Of a DNA stretch of 31,991 bases, positions 8,481 to 16,954 are shown piece after piece; the first letter of the stretch is position 1, and the number at the start of each line of letters is the position of its first letter. The notes beneath the pieces are model-generated. The model was given only the letters and a program-made list of their open reading frames with translations, was not told the origin of the DNA and did no database searches. A program made the position numbers and the translations under genes. This DNA is from an uncultured Phascolarctobacterium sp. (GTDB lineage: Bacteria > Bacillota > Negativicutes > Acidaminococcales > Acidaminococcaceae): assembly GCA_900545025.1 (NCBI GenBank), contig UQXH01000020.1:1-31991 (forward strand). The letters run 5' to 3'.

Positions 8481-10487
8481 CTACTTTTTGCGCTTCGGCA
8501 CCAGCTTCTGCCCCAACTGCCCCTTAATAACAATCAATTTATCACGCAATTCGGCAGCTGCTTCAAAATCAAGAGCCTTAGCAGCTTCCTGCATCTGTTT
8601 TTCCAATTCTCTTGCCAGTTTCTGCAGCTCCTTGGACGATTTCTTCTTCCAAGTTTTTTCTTCATAAGCTGCCGTGCCTTCACTTTCAGCAACCTTCGTC
8701 AGCTTAATAAGCTGGCGCTGCTCTTTATATACCGTCCTGGGCACAATACCGTGCTCCTGATTATAAGCCTGCTGTTTTTCGCGGCGTCTGTTGGTTTCGT
8801 CCATAGCACGCTGCATGGAATCCGTTATTCTGTCAGCATACATAATAACCCTGCCATGGGCATTACGCGCCGCGCGGCCAATGGTCTGTATCATCGCCGT
8901 ATCACTGCGCAGGAAGCCTTCCTTATCTGCATCTAAAATAGCAATCAGCGATACTTCCGGCAAATCCAAGCCCTCACGCAGCAGGTTAATGCCTACTAAA
9001 ACATCAAACTTACCGGCACGCAGAGCATCAATTATCTCGGCGCGCTCAATCGTAGCAATCTCCGAATGCAGATAACGTACTCTTACACCAGCCTGTTTCA
9101 GATACTCGGTTAAATCCTCTGCCATCCGCTTGGTCAGCGTCGTTACCAGGATACGTTCACCTGCATCTGCTACCTTATGAATTTCTCCCAGCAAATCATC
9201 TATCTGCCCTTTAATCGGACGTATTTCAATAGCCGGATCAAGCAAACCTGTCGGCCTGATAATCTGTTCTACCGTCTGCTCTGATCGCTCCAGCTCATAC
9301 TTTGCCGGTGTCGCCGAAACATAGATGACCTGATTAACCTGTTCCTGAAACTCGTCAAATGTAAGCGGCCTGTTATCAAAAGCGGACGGCAGGCGGAAGC
9401 CATGTTCTACCAGCATTTCCTTACGGGAACGGTCACCGGCATACATCGCCCTTATCTGCGGTAATGTAACATGGGATTCATCAATAACCAGCAGAAAATC
9501 TTTGGGAAAATAATTAACCAGAGTAAAAGGAGCCTCTCCTGCCTTACGTCCGGCAAGATGTCGGGAATAATTTTCGATGCCGGAACAGTAGCCCATTTCA
9601 TTCATCATTTCCAAATCATAATTAGTGCGCTGTTCCAGCCTCTGCGCCTCCAGCAGTTTACCACGGCTGTTTAAATCTTCCAGACGCTCCGCCAGTTCTA
9701 CCTTGATATCCTCCATAGCCCGTTCAAGATTTTCCCGGCTGGTAACATAGTGGGAAGCCGGAAAAATAGCCACATGGTTTCTCTGCGCCAAAATTTCACC
9801 AGTCAGCACATCAAACTCCATGATACGTTCTACTTCATCGTCAAACATCTCGATGCGCACCGCTTTTTCACCGTAGGCAGCCGGAATAACTTCGATAACG
9901 TCACCGCGTACTCTGAATGTCCCCCGTTTAAAATCAATATCGTTACGATCGTACTGTATTTCTACAAGTTTATGCAATATTTTCTGTCGGTCAATAATCT
10001 GACCCAGACGCAGCGACAGTACCATATCATAATATTCCTGCGGCGCGCCCAAACCGTAGATACAGGATACACTGGCCACAATAATGACATCACGACGCTC
10101 AAACAAAGCGCTGGTAGCCGAGTGACGCAGCTTATCAATCTCGTCGTTAATAGAAGCATCCTTTTCAATATAAGTATCGGACTGAGGGATATACGCTTCT
10201 GGCTGATAGTAATCGTAATACGAAACAAAATACTCTACAGCATTTTCCGGAAAAAACGCCTTAAGCTCGCTGGCCAGCTGCGCCGCCAATGTCTTATTAT
10301 GCGCAATCACCAGCGTCGGTTTACGCACCTTATTTATAACCTGGGCAATAGTATAGGTCTTGCCTGTACCGGTAGCACCCAAAAGTACCTGGGCATGCAG
10401 TCCTTGCACTACTCCGTCCGCCAGCTTCTCTATCGCCTGCGGCTGATCGCCAGCCGGCTCAAATGGCGCCTGAATTTTAAAATCCAT
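8481..10487 (-). CDS. uvrB: Excinuclease ABC subunit B
   Basis: A 668-residue DNA helicase-like subunit that verifies damage and recruits UvrC. Walker A GATGTGKT is at residues 37-44. The damage-probing beta-hairpin region YYDYYQPEAYIPQSDTYIEK follows near 91-110. Helicase motifs include DESHVT, VSATPA and QTIGRAARN. The C-terminal UVR motif EKQMQEAAKALDFEAAAELR contacts UvrC. AAGGTGAG lies three bases before the ATG. The gene follows xth by only nine bases, so it is probably transcribed from the promoter ahead of xth. Confidence 0.98.
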   Translation of the reverse strand: MDFKIQAPFEPAGDQPQAIEKLADGVVQGLHAQVLLGATGTGKTYTIAQVINKVRKPTLVIAHNKTLAAQLASELKAFFPENAVEYFVSYYDYYQPEAYIPQSDTYIEKDASINDEIDKLRHSATSALFERRDVIIVASVSCIYGLGAPQEYYDMVLSLRLGQIIDRQKILHKLVEIQYDRNDIDFKRGTFRVRGDVIEVIPAAYGEKAVRIEMFDDEVERIMEFDVLTGEILAQRNHVAIFPASHYVTSRENLERAMEDIKVELAERLEDLNSRGKLLEAQRLEQRTNYDLEMMNEMGYCSGIENYSRHLAGRKAGEAPFTLVNYFPKDFLLVIDESHVTLPQIRAMYAGDRSRKEMLVEHGFRLPSAFDNRPLTFDEFQEQVNQVIYVSATPAKYELERSEQTVEQIIRPTGLLDPAIEIRPIKGQIDDLLGEIHKVADAGERILVTTLTKRMAEDLTEYLKQAGVRVRYLHSEIATIERAEIIDALRAGKFDVLVGINLLREGLDLPEVSLIAILDADKEGFLRSDTAMIQTIGRAARNAHGRVIMYADRITDSMQRAMDETNRRREKQQAYNQEHGIVPRTVYKEQRQLIKLTKVAESEGTAAYEEKTWKKKSSKELQKLARELEKQMQEAAKALDFEAAAELRDKLIVIKGQLGQKLVPKRKK

Positions 10488-10496
10488 ACTCTCACC

Positions 10497-11249
10497 TTAT
10501 TTTAACAGCAACCCTACCGGGCAGTGGTCGCTGCCCATAACCTCGGGATAAATTACCGCATCTTCTATCCTGTCAGCCAGTTTTTCTGAAACAATAAAAT
10601 AGTCGATACGCCAGCCGGCATTTTTCTCACGTGCTTTAAACATATAGCTCCACCAGCTGTAAGCACCTGTTTTATCAGGATACAGATAACGGAAGGAATC
10701 AACAAAACCGCTTGCCAGAAGTTCTGTCATTTTGCCGCGTTCTTCATAGGTAAAGCCGGCATTGCCAACATTAGTCTTAAAATTCTTCAAATCTATTTCA
10801 TTGTGGGCGACATTTAAATCACCACAAATAATAACAGGTTTTTTCTCATCCAGTTCTTTGACATAACGACGGAATACATCTTCCCATACCATACGGTAAT
10901 CCAATCTTTCCAAACCGCGCTGAGCATTAGGCGTATATACGTTCACCAGATAAAAGTCCTGAAATTCAGCAGTAATGACTCTGCCTTCTTTATCATGCTC
11001 TTCAATACCAAGGCCATAGCTGACGCTTAACGGCTTAGTCTTACTGAAAACTGCCGTACCGCTGTAGCCTTTCTTCTCCGCACTGTTCCAGTATTCTTCG
11101 TAACCGTCAAAAACAAACGCCGCCTGTTCCCGCTGCATCTTGGTTTCCTGCACGCAGAAGATGTCCGCGTCTATGCTGTCCATAAAATCTTTAAATCCTT
11201 TATTCATACACGCCCGCAGGCCGTTAACGTTCCATGAAATGAGCTTCAT
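10497..11249 (-). CDS. xth: Exodeoxyribonuclease III / AP endonuclease
   Basis: A 250-residue member of the ExoIII/APE1 family, acting in base excision repair by cutting 5' of abasic sites and trimming blocked 3' ends. Family motifs are clear: SWNVNGLRA at the N-terminus, QETK with the metal-binding Glu, VYTPNAQ, CGDLNVAHNEID, and GSDHCPV carrying the catalytic Asp-His. Two ATGs are adjacent. I prefer the second because GGAGG is six bases from it and only three from the first (11252). It is the first gene of the repair operon with uvrB, uvrA and uvrC, an uncommon link between base and nucleotide excision repair. Confidence 0.95.
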   Translation of the reverse strand: MKLISWNVNGLRACMNKGFKDFMDSIDADIFCVQETKMQREQAAFVFDGYEEYWNSAEKKGYSGTAVFSKTKPLSVSYGLGIEEHDKEGRVITAEFQDFYLVNVYTPNAQRGLERLDYRMVWEDVFRRYVKELDEKKPVIICGDLNVAHNEIDLKNFKTNVGNAGFTYEERGKMTELLASGFVDSFRYLYPDKTGAYSWWSYMFKAREKNAGWRIDYFIVSEKLADRIEDAVIYPEVMGSDHCPVGLLLK

Positions 11250-11569
11250 CATCTTCCTCCTTAATTTATAACAATATGCTAATCAACAAAAATTATCTAT
11301 TGTTATTGTATCATCAGAAGATTTTTTTTTAAAGCTCTTTCACGCAAATTTCGCAAACCTTTGTTTAAGAAAAAATCCCTGTACCATAAAAGTACAGGGA
11401 TAATAAAAAGATATCTTGAAATATTATTTCAAAACCATAGTTTAGATTTTTTATTAAACATATATGCACACTGTTGTCAAATAATATTTTATTAGCAGTG
11501 TCTGACTGAATGTTTTTTCTTCATACTCCTTTTACAAAATAAATAAAAATCATCATAGTTAAAAAGATT
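11250..11569. other. Intergenic region between the GNAT gene and the repair operon
   Basis: About 320 A/T-rich bases with no coding frame I would accept. From right to left it holds a 6-bp inverted repeat (ACACTG 11468-11473 and CAGTGT 11496-11501), a 17-bp A/T palindrome (11416-11432), the terminator at 11370-11400, a small palindrome AAAC-cttt-GTTT (11355-11366), and the leader of xth. The xth-uvr promoter must lie here, but no -35/-10 pair is convincing. Confidence 0.5.
11370..11400 (-). terminator. Rho-independent terminator downstream of the GNAT gene
   Basis: Perfect 9-bp stem TCCCTGTAC/GTACAGGGA with a 7-nt loop, followed on the minus strand by six T residues. It would stop transcripts from the acetyltransferase gene about 170 bp past its stop and insulate the repair operon. 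Confidence 0.8.
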
Positions 11570-12013
11570 TTAGCGTTCCCGTTTCAAATATACCATATCA
11601 ACAAGCTGCTTTCCATCTTCAAATATCAGATGATCGTAATTGTCCGTGAAAAAATTCTTTATACGATGTGATTCTGTAAAGCCACATTTGTGATAAAAAC
11701 AAAGTGATGAAGGAACGTCACCAGTTCCAACAAGTAATGTATCACAGTCCGTATAATGGGAAAATAGATAATCAATCAGTCGTTTACCATAACCCTTGCG
11801 TTGGCTACCAGTCATAACTGCAATATTTTTAAGCTCATAAATACCATATGCCTCATTTGTAACTACACATTCAGCCTTTACTCCATTGTCGTTAAGTACA
11901 AACATTTCCCCACGTTCAAGGTACTTGTCTATCATACTTTCTTGTTCATCAGCTAACAATAATAGCCCCATATACTTTCTTTTATCGCCATCATTAATTT
12001 TTATAATTTCCAT
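11570..12013 (-). CDS. GNAT-family N-acetyltransferase
   Basis: A 147-residue acetyl-CoA-dependent acetyltransferase; the acceptor is unknown. The acetyl-CoA pyrophosphate loop is QRKGYG at residues 71-76, after the beta-strand LKNIAVM, and CFYHKCGF matches the motif B helix-turn. The N-terminal LLLADEQESMIDKYLERGEMFV resembles YvbK-like GNATs of Bacillus, which is only a hint. AAGG lies about eight bases before the ATG. The gene and its flanks are visibly richer in A/T than the genes around it. With its own terminator and isolated position, this suggests later acquisition. Confidence 0.85.
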   Translation of the reverse strand: MEIIKINDGDKRKYMGLLLLADEQESMIDKYLERGEMFVLNDNGVKAECVVTNEAYGIYELKNIAVMTGSQRKGYGKRLIDYLFSHYTDCDTLLVGTGDVPSSLCFYHKCGFTESHRIKNFFTDNYDHLIFEDGKQLVDMVYLKRER

Positions 12014-12204
12014 TGGATTTTTCCTTGTTTCTTTATAATTAAATTCAGATAAGTAAACTCACATTGTTTAAAGAAATAGATGCCCACTATATAATCAGCA
12101 CATCTAATTACAAACCTTACCTAATACATATATGGCAATATATAAACGTATTAACATAACTCATTTATGTATCCTAAAATTAATTTTGAACGAGCAAATA
12201 CTGT

Positions 12205-13332
12205 TTATTTCTTTTCTGCAGCCAGGCGGATAATTTCATATACCCATTGAGCTGTGCCAAACAGGTCGTCTTCTTTCAAATATTCTTCCGTCGTATGCAC
12301 ATTGCTCATCCCAGTAGCTAATAGCGGGCAGGGCAGGCCATAACCGCACAGATAATTGCCGTCGCTGCAGCCGCCAGTCGTTTTTAAAACAGACTTATGT
12401 CCTAAATTAGCAGCTGCTTCTTGTGCCAATTTAATACATGCATGATCACGTGCTACTGCCACTGCCGGACAACCTTCCTTAACGTCAATTTCCACCTTAC
12501 CGCCACCCGCTTCTACAGCAGCTGTAATCACAGAACAAACCTCATCTTTCAGCTTTTCCAGCTTTTCTACATTAAGTGAGCGCATGTCCATAACAAAATC
12601 AGCTTGCGGCGCAACTACATTATTACCTACGCCGGCATGAAAAACACCTACATTTAAAGTGGTTTCTTCATCAATACGACCATAACCAGGCAGTCTGTGC
12701 AATGCTTCGGCAGCAAGCATAATGGCATTGATGCCTTTTTCCGGCGCGATACCTGCATGAGCAGCCTTGCCAGTAACCTTGACAAACAGTTCATAAAGCT
12801 TGGGTGCCGCATAAACTATTTCACCAAGCTCACCGCCAATATCCAGACAATAACCGAAGTCAGCCTTAATACGCGCTTTATCCATATTAACCACGCCTAA
12901 GCAGCCAATTTCTTCACAAATAGTAAAGCACAGCTGAATGTCTCCATGTGGAAGCTTATCCTCCTTGATAGCGCGTACTGCTTCCAAAGCAGCAGCAATA
13001 CCTACCTTGTCATCACCGCCTAAAGTCGTTGTTCCGTCAGAATACAAAACTCCCTCTTTCCGTACCACCTTAGTGCCGGTAGTAGGAGCTACTGAGTCCA
13101 TATGTGCTTCAAAAAACAATACTGGGGCCTGCGGACAATTACCTTTAATATAAGCCCAGACATTACCGCAGGTACCGCCAGCTTTCTCACCGGCATCATC
13201 CATTTCTGCTTCTATGCCCAGTTCTTTCAGCTTGCGCATAATCAGTTCAGCTTCCTGTCGTTCATCCTTACTGGGACAGGGAACGCTTACCAGTTCAGTA
13301 AACTCTTCAATCAATCTTTCTTTATTCAGCAT
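12205..13332 (-). CDS. M20-family metallopeptidase (peptidase T-like)
   Basis: A 375-residue di-zinc aminopeptidase of the M20 family. The ligand set is visible: H77 and D79 in EAHMDSV, the bridging Asp in LGGDDKVG (107/108), the catalytic and ligand Glu pair in CEEIG (140-141), D164 in CLDIGG, and a C-terminal His in NVHTTEEY. Proteins of this layout are annotated PepT2/YqjE-like and are thought to act on di- or tripeptides; the actual substrate is not known. AGAGGTG lies seven bases before the ATG. It begins only about 30 bp after the glmS terminator with no obvious promoter between, so it may depend on read-through. Confidence 0.88.
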   Translation of the reverse strand: MLNKERLIEEFTELVSVPCPSKDERQEAELIMRKLKELGIEAEMDDAGEKAGGTCGNVWAYIKGNCPQAPVLFFEAHMDSVAPTTGTKVVRKEGVLYSDGTTTLGGDDKVGIAAALEAVRAIKEDKLPHGDIQLCFTICEEIGCLGVVNMDKARIKADFGYCLDIGGELGEIVYAAPKLYELFVKVTGKAAHAGIAPEKGINAIMLAAEALHRLPGYGRIDEETTLNVGVFHAGVGNNVVAPQADFVMDMRSLNVEKLEKLKDEVCSVITAAVEAGGGKVEIDVKEGCPAVAVARDHACIKLAQEAAANLGHKSVLKTTGGCSDGNYLCGYGLPCPLLATGMSNVHTTEEYLKEDDLFGTAQWVYEIIRLAAEKK

Positions 13333-13362
13333 ATTAACACACCTCTATTTAGATTTATTAGT

Positions 13363-13394
13363 AAAAAAACCTGCTGAGAACATCAGCAGGTTTT
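13363..13394 (-). terminator. Rho-independent terminator of glmS
   Basis: Stem AAAACCTGCTGA/TCAGCAGGTTTT with a 5-nt loop and a run of seven T residues on the minus strand, just after the glmS stop. Confidence 0.88.
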
Positions 13395-13401
13395 CCATTT
13401 T

Positions 13402-15231
13402 TTATTCTACAGTTACAGATTTAGCAAGGTTTCTCGGTTTATCGACATCACAGCCGCGTGTAAGGGCTGCATAGTAGGACAGGAGCTGCAGCGGCAGTAC
13501 TGCCAGCAGCGGTGCCAGATATTTATCAGTTTTCGGAATATAGATAACGTGGTCAGCATATTTTGCCAGAGAAGTATCACCTTCAAAGCCAATAGCAATA
13601 ACAACTGCTTCACGGGCTTTTACTTCCTGCAGATTGCTGACAGTCTTATCGTAAACGTCTTCCTGCGTAGCAAGTACGATAACAGGCACACCGGAAACAA
13701 TCAGAGCCAAAGTACCATGTTTCAATTCACCGGCAGCATAAGCTTCGGCATGGATATAGGAAATCTCTTTCAGCTTCAGCGCACCTTCCAGAGCAACTGC
13801 ATAATCCAGGCTGCGTCCCAGGAAGAAAGCATCTTCACAGCTGCCGTATTCACGGGCAAAGACTTTGATCTGGTCAACATTTTCCAGCATCTTATGAATC
13901 TGTTCGGGAATAAAGGTCAGTCCATGTACCAGCTCAGCAGCTTTTGCTTCACTCAGAGAGCCGCGCAGACGCCCTACATAAATCGCCAGCATGAGCATTG
14001 CCAGCAACTGGGTAGTATAAGCTTTAGTAGAAGCAACAGCAATTTCCGGACCGGCATAGGTATATACAACCTGGTCAGCTTCGCGGGCAATAGAAGAACC
14101 AACAACATTAGTTACCGCTAAAGTACGTGCACCTAAGCGTTTTGCTTCACGCAGTGCAGCCAAGGTATCACTGGTTTCACCGGACTGACTGATGACGATA
14201 GTCAGGCTGTTGCCGTCAACCAGCGGACTGCGATAACGGAATTCACTGGCAATATCTACTTCAACAGGAACACGTGCCAGCTGTTCCAGATAATACTTGC
14301 CAACAATACCCGCATGATAAGCTGTACCGCAGGCTACAATGAAAATCTTGTTGATGCCCTGCAATTCTTCTGCAGTCCAGTTCAGTTCCGGGAACGCAAT
14401 GACATTCTTTTCACCATCGACACGGCCGGTCATGGTATCGCGCATAGCTTTAGGCTGTTCGTAAATTTCTTTCAGCATGAAATGTTCAAAGCCGCCTTTT
14501 TCAGCTGCTTCTGCATTCCAGTTTACTTCAAATACTTTTTTGTTGATTGGAGTACCATTGATATCCTGTACCCAGACACCGTCTTTAGTAACGGTGGCAA
14601 TTTCACCATCACTCATAATATAGGTACGACGGGTATGGTTGATGATTGCCGGAATATCGGAAGCAATAAAGTTTTCTCCCTCTCCCAGACCAATTACCAG
14701 AGGATTATCTTTCTTCGTGCAGATAATCTTATCCTGTTCTGCCTCACACATGAATACCAAAGAATAAGAGCCTTTGATAAGGCGCAGCACTTTTTTGACC
14801 GTGCTTTCAAAATCACCGTCAAACTGGTCTGCCATCAGATGTGCCACAACCTCGGTATCTGTTTCAGAAAGGAAGGTATGGCCTTTAGCAATCAGTTCTT
14901 CTTTTAATTTCAGGTAATTTTCAATAATACCGTTATGTACAACGACAAACTTGCCGCTGCCATCGGTATGAGGATGAGCATTGCGGTCAGACGGACGTCC
15001 ATGAGTTGCCCAGCGGGTATGACCAATACCCATGCAGCCATCAGGCATATTGCCTTCCAGCTTTTGACGCAGTGCGTCCAGACGACCTACACATTTTTCA
15101 ACACGGATGCTGCCTTTCTCCATTACGGCAATGCCGGCAGAATCATAACCGCGGTATTCCAATTTGCTCATTCCGTCCAGCAAAAAAGGAGCCGCCTGTT
15201 TTAAACCAATATAACCTACGATACCACACAT
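13402..15231 (-). CDS. glmS: Glutamine-fructose-6-phosphate aminotransferase (isomerizing)
   Basis: The 609-residue enzyme makes glucosamine-6-phosphate from fructose-6-phosphate and glutamine, the first step to UDP-GlcNAc for peptidoglycan. The N-terminal glutaminase has its nucleophile Cys right after the initiator Met (MCGIVGYIG). GHTRWATHG and HNGIIENY follow, and GDFESTVK lies in the same domain. Two SIS sugar-isomerase domains follow, with ACGTAYHAG and SQSGETSDT in the first. The C-terminus DKPRNLAKSVTVE is the family's active-site tail. GGAGG is about ten bases from the ATG. Expression should be controlled by the ribozyme in the leader, which cleaves when the product accumulates. Confidence 0.98.
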   Translation of the reverse strand: MCGIVGYIGLKQAAPFLLDGMSKLEYRGYDSAGIAVMEKGSIRVEKCVGRLDALRQKLEGNMPDGCMGIGHTRWATHGRPSDRNAHPHTDGSGKFVVVHNGIIENYLKLKEELIAKGHTFLSETDTEVVAHLMADQFDGDFESTVKKVLRLIKGSYSLVFMCEAEQDKIICTKKDNPLVIGLGEGENFIASDIPAIINHTRRTYIMSDGEIATVTKDGVWVQDINGTPINKKVFEVNWNAEAAEKGGFEHFMLKEIYEQPKAMRDTMTGRVDGEKNVIAFPELNWTAEELQGINKIFIVACGTAYHAGIVGKYYLEQLARVPVEVDIASEFRYRSPLVDGNSLTIVISQSGETSDTLAALREAKRLGARTLAVTNVVGSSIAREADQVVYTYAGPEIAVASTKAYTTQLLAMLMLAIYVGRLRGSLSEAKAAELVHGLTFIPEQIHKMLENVDQIKVFAREYGSCEDAFFLGRSLDYAVALEGALKLKEISYIHAEAYAAGELKHGTLALIVSGVPVIVLATQEDVYDKTVSNLQEVKAREAVVIAIGFEGDTSLAKYADHVIYIPKTDKYLAPLLAVLPLQLLSYYAALTRGCDVDKPRNLAKSVTVE

Positions 15232-15261
15232 ATGTCAGTATCCTCCTTAAAATTTTTTACC

Positions 15262-15401
15262 CTTCTGCCACCAGGATTTTGTCTCTGCCGTTACCGGCAG
15301 TATTTGTACCCAGCTTTACGGCCTGCAGCAAGCCGAGAGGCATCCGCTGACTATTCGACAACCTCTTTCCTCGTCTGCCGCCTTACTGCGGCACCTGCGC
15401 T
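15262..15401 (-). ncRNA. glmS self-cleaving ribozyme (riboswitch)
   Basis: The minus-strand leader of glmS carries the conserved core of this ribozyme. The cleavage-site block is A|GCGC, with the cut expected between 15401 and 15400. A GCCGC/GCGGC helix follows (P2-like). Then come GACGAGG (15369-15375) with GTCGAA, the pseudoknot strand GCGGATGCCTC (15337-15347), and a hairpin CTGCC-GGTAA-CGGCAG matching the distal P4 region. In the known family, glucosamine-6-phosphate binds as a cofactor and triggers cleavage, destabilising the mRNA. The 3' boundary is approximate. The glmS ribosome site (15241-15246) follows about 15 bases later. Confidence 0.93.
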
Positions 15402-15474
15402 ATCCACATTACGTGCCGTAAGCACACAACATGCCGCGCAGGCCGGTCAGCCCCCGCGGCACATCTATGTGGTT
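15402..15474 (-). other. GC-rich structured leader upstream of the glmS ribozyme
   Basis: This transcribed stretch lies between the predicted start site and the ribozyme. CCACAT (plus-strand 15467-15472) can pair with ATGTGG (15404-15409), closing a helix two bases before the cleavage point. Inside it, the block at 15457-15462 can pair with 15413-15418, while the overlapping block at 15455-15460 can pair with 15433-15438, so the two folds exclude each other. The region is far richer in G/C than the surrounding intergenic DNA. No function is known to me for it. Confidence 0.55.
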
Positions 15475-15480
15475 TACATT

Positions 15481-15509
15481 ATTTTACTATACTATTATCT
15501 TTTGGTCAA
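15481..15509 (-). promoter_or_regulatory. glmS promoter
   Basis: TTGACC (15504-15509) and TAAAAT (15481-15486) on the minus strand, 17 bp apart, a good sigma-A match. It would start a leader of about 240 nt holding the GC-rich fold and the ribozyme. glmS may also receive read-through from glmM, since no terminator is visible between them. Confidence 0.65.
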
Positions 15510-15562
15510 TTAAATATATTATTGCCAAAGTTTTAAGATTACAGGCAAGATTTCGTAAACTT

Positions 15563-16903
15563 TTACGCCAATTCCTTGGTCACTACATCAGCGATGGCAC
15601 TGGCAATCTTTTCCAGCCTATTTTGTTCCGGTCCTTCTGCCATAATACGGATAAGAGGCTCTGTGCCGGAAGCGCGTACCAGGATTTGTCCGTTGTCACC
15701 CAACTCTTCCTGATATTTCCCGATAATTTCCTGGATAGCAGCATTTTCCTGCCAGCCGTTTTTATCAGCCACACGCACATTCATCAGTACCTGCGGGTAC
15801 TTGGTCATCATAGCTCCCAGTTCAGAAAGAGACTTATTGTTTTTTACCATAGCGCAGAGCAGCTGCACTGCCGTTAAAATTCCATCGCCGGTCTTAGCAT
15901 ATTCAGAAAAAATAATATGCCCGGATTGCTCGCCGCCCAGAGAATATCTGTTTTTCAGCATCTCTTCCAATACATATCTGTCGCCGACAGCAGTCTTAAC
16001 TGTTTTGCCGCCCATATCCTTCATAGCCTTATGCAGGCCTACATTACTCATAACCGTGGTTACAAGCATATTGTCATGCAATTTTCCCTGCTTCATAAGT
16101 TCGGCAGCACAAATCAGCATGATCTGGTCGCCGTCCAGTGCTTCGCCGTTTTCATCGACAGCCAGGCAGCGATCTGCGTCACCGTCATTGGCAATACCGA
16201 TTTGTGCGCCTTCTTCTACCACTTTTCTCTGCAGTGCGTCCAAATGGGTAGAACCACAGCCGTTGTTGATATTGATACCGTTAGGCTCATTAAAAATCGT
16301 TACAACCTCAGCCCCCAATCCACGCAGGATAACAGGAGCAATCTCACTGTTAGCACCATTGGAACAATCCATTACAACCTTAAGTCCGTTCAGCTTCGTA
16401 TAAGCAGTATTCAAAATATGCTTAATATACTTTTCTGCCAAACCGGTTTCAGAAATAATCGTGCCTACGCTGGAGCCTCTGGCAGCCTTTTGATAATCAA
16501 TAGGCTGAGCAACGATGGCTGCGATTTCATCTTCTACTGCATCAGGCAGCTTATGTCCTGTCTGAGAAAAGAATTTAATACCGTTATCTTCAAAAGGATT
16601 ATGGGAAGCAGAAATTACCACGCCGGCATTGGCCTTGACCTCAGAAGTCAGGAAAGAAACTGCCGGTGTAGGCATTACACCCAACAGATGAGCATTACCC
16701 CCAGCAGAGCAGATACCAGCTGCCAATGCGCTTTCCAGCATAGGACCGCTGCGTCTAGTATCGCGGCCGATGATAATCTTGGGATTAGCAACCTCCCTGC
16801 CAAAATATGTCGCCGCTGCATAACCCAGCTTAAATGCCAGTTCCGGCGTTAATTCTACATTAGCGATACCGCGCACACCGTCAGTACCAAATAAACGTGC
16901 CAT
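15563..16903 (-). CDS. glmM: Phosphoglucosamine mutase
   Basis: A 446-residue alpha-D-phosphohexomutase interconverting glucosamine-6-phosphate and glucosamine-1-phosphate for UDP-GlcNAc synthesis. The phosphorylated serine is S100 in VISASHNP, the Mg-binding loop is DGDADRC (240-246), and the C-terminal phosphate-binding loop is RASGTEPLIRIM. GGAGG is seven bases before the ATG. In other Firmicutes GlmM binds and inhibits the diadenylate cyclase CdaA, whose gene lies upstream in the same block, so the neighbourhood fits that pairing. glmS follows after 331 bp that hold its own promoter and ribozyme. Confidence 0.97.
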   Translation of the reverse strand: MARLFGTDGVRGIANVELTPELAFKLGYAAATYFGREVANPKIIIGRDTRRSGPMLESALAAGICSAGGNAHLLGVMPTPAVSFLTSEVKANAGVVISASHNPFEDNGIKFFSQTGHKLPDAVEDEIAAIVAQPIDYQKAARGSSVGTIISETGLAEKYIKHILNTAYTKLNGLKVVMDCSNGANSEIAPVILRGLGAEVVTIFNEPNGININNGCGSTHLDALQRKVVEEGAQIGIANDGDADRCLAVDENGEALDGDQIMLICAAELMKQGKLHDNMLVTTVMSNVGLHKAMKDMGGKTVKTAVGDRYVLEEMLKNRYSLGGEQSGHIIFSEYAKTGDGILTAVQLLCAMVKNNKSLSELGAMMTKYPQVLMNVRVADKNGWQENAAIQEIIGKYQEELGDNGQILVRASGTEPLIRIMAEGPEQNRLEKIASAIADVVTKELA

Positions 16904-16954
16904 GAAAAAACCTCCGCTTCATAGTAAATAATTCTCTTCAATCTATAACATAAT

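Noticed and set aside
15541..15562. Small palindrome CGTAAA-AG-TTTACG just after glmM as a terminator
   Set aside because: The stem is A/T-rich with a two-base loop and no T-run follows, so termination is unlikely; read-through to glmS is more probable.
15917..16852. An open frame of about 310 codons on the plus strand opposite glmM
   Set aside because: No domain, no ribosome site of note, and fully inside a well-supported gene on the other strand.
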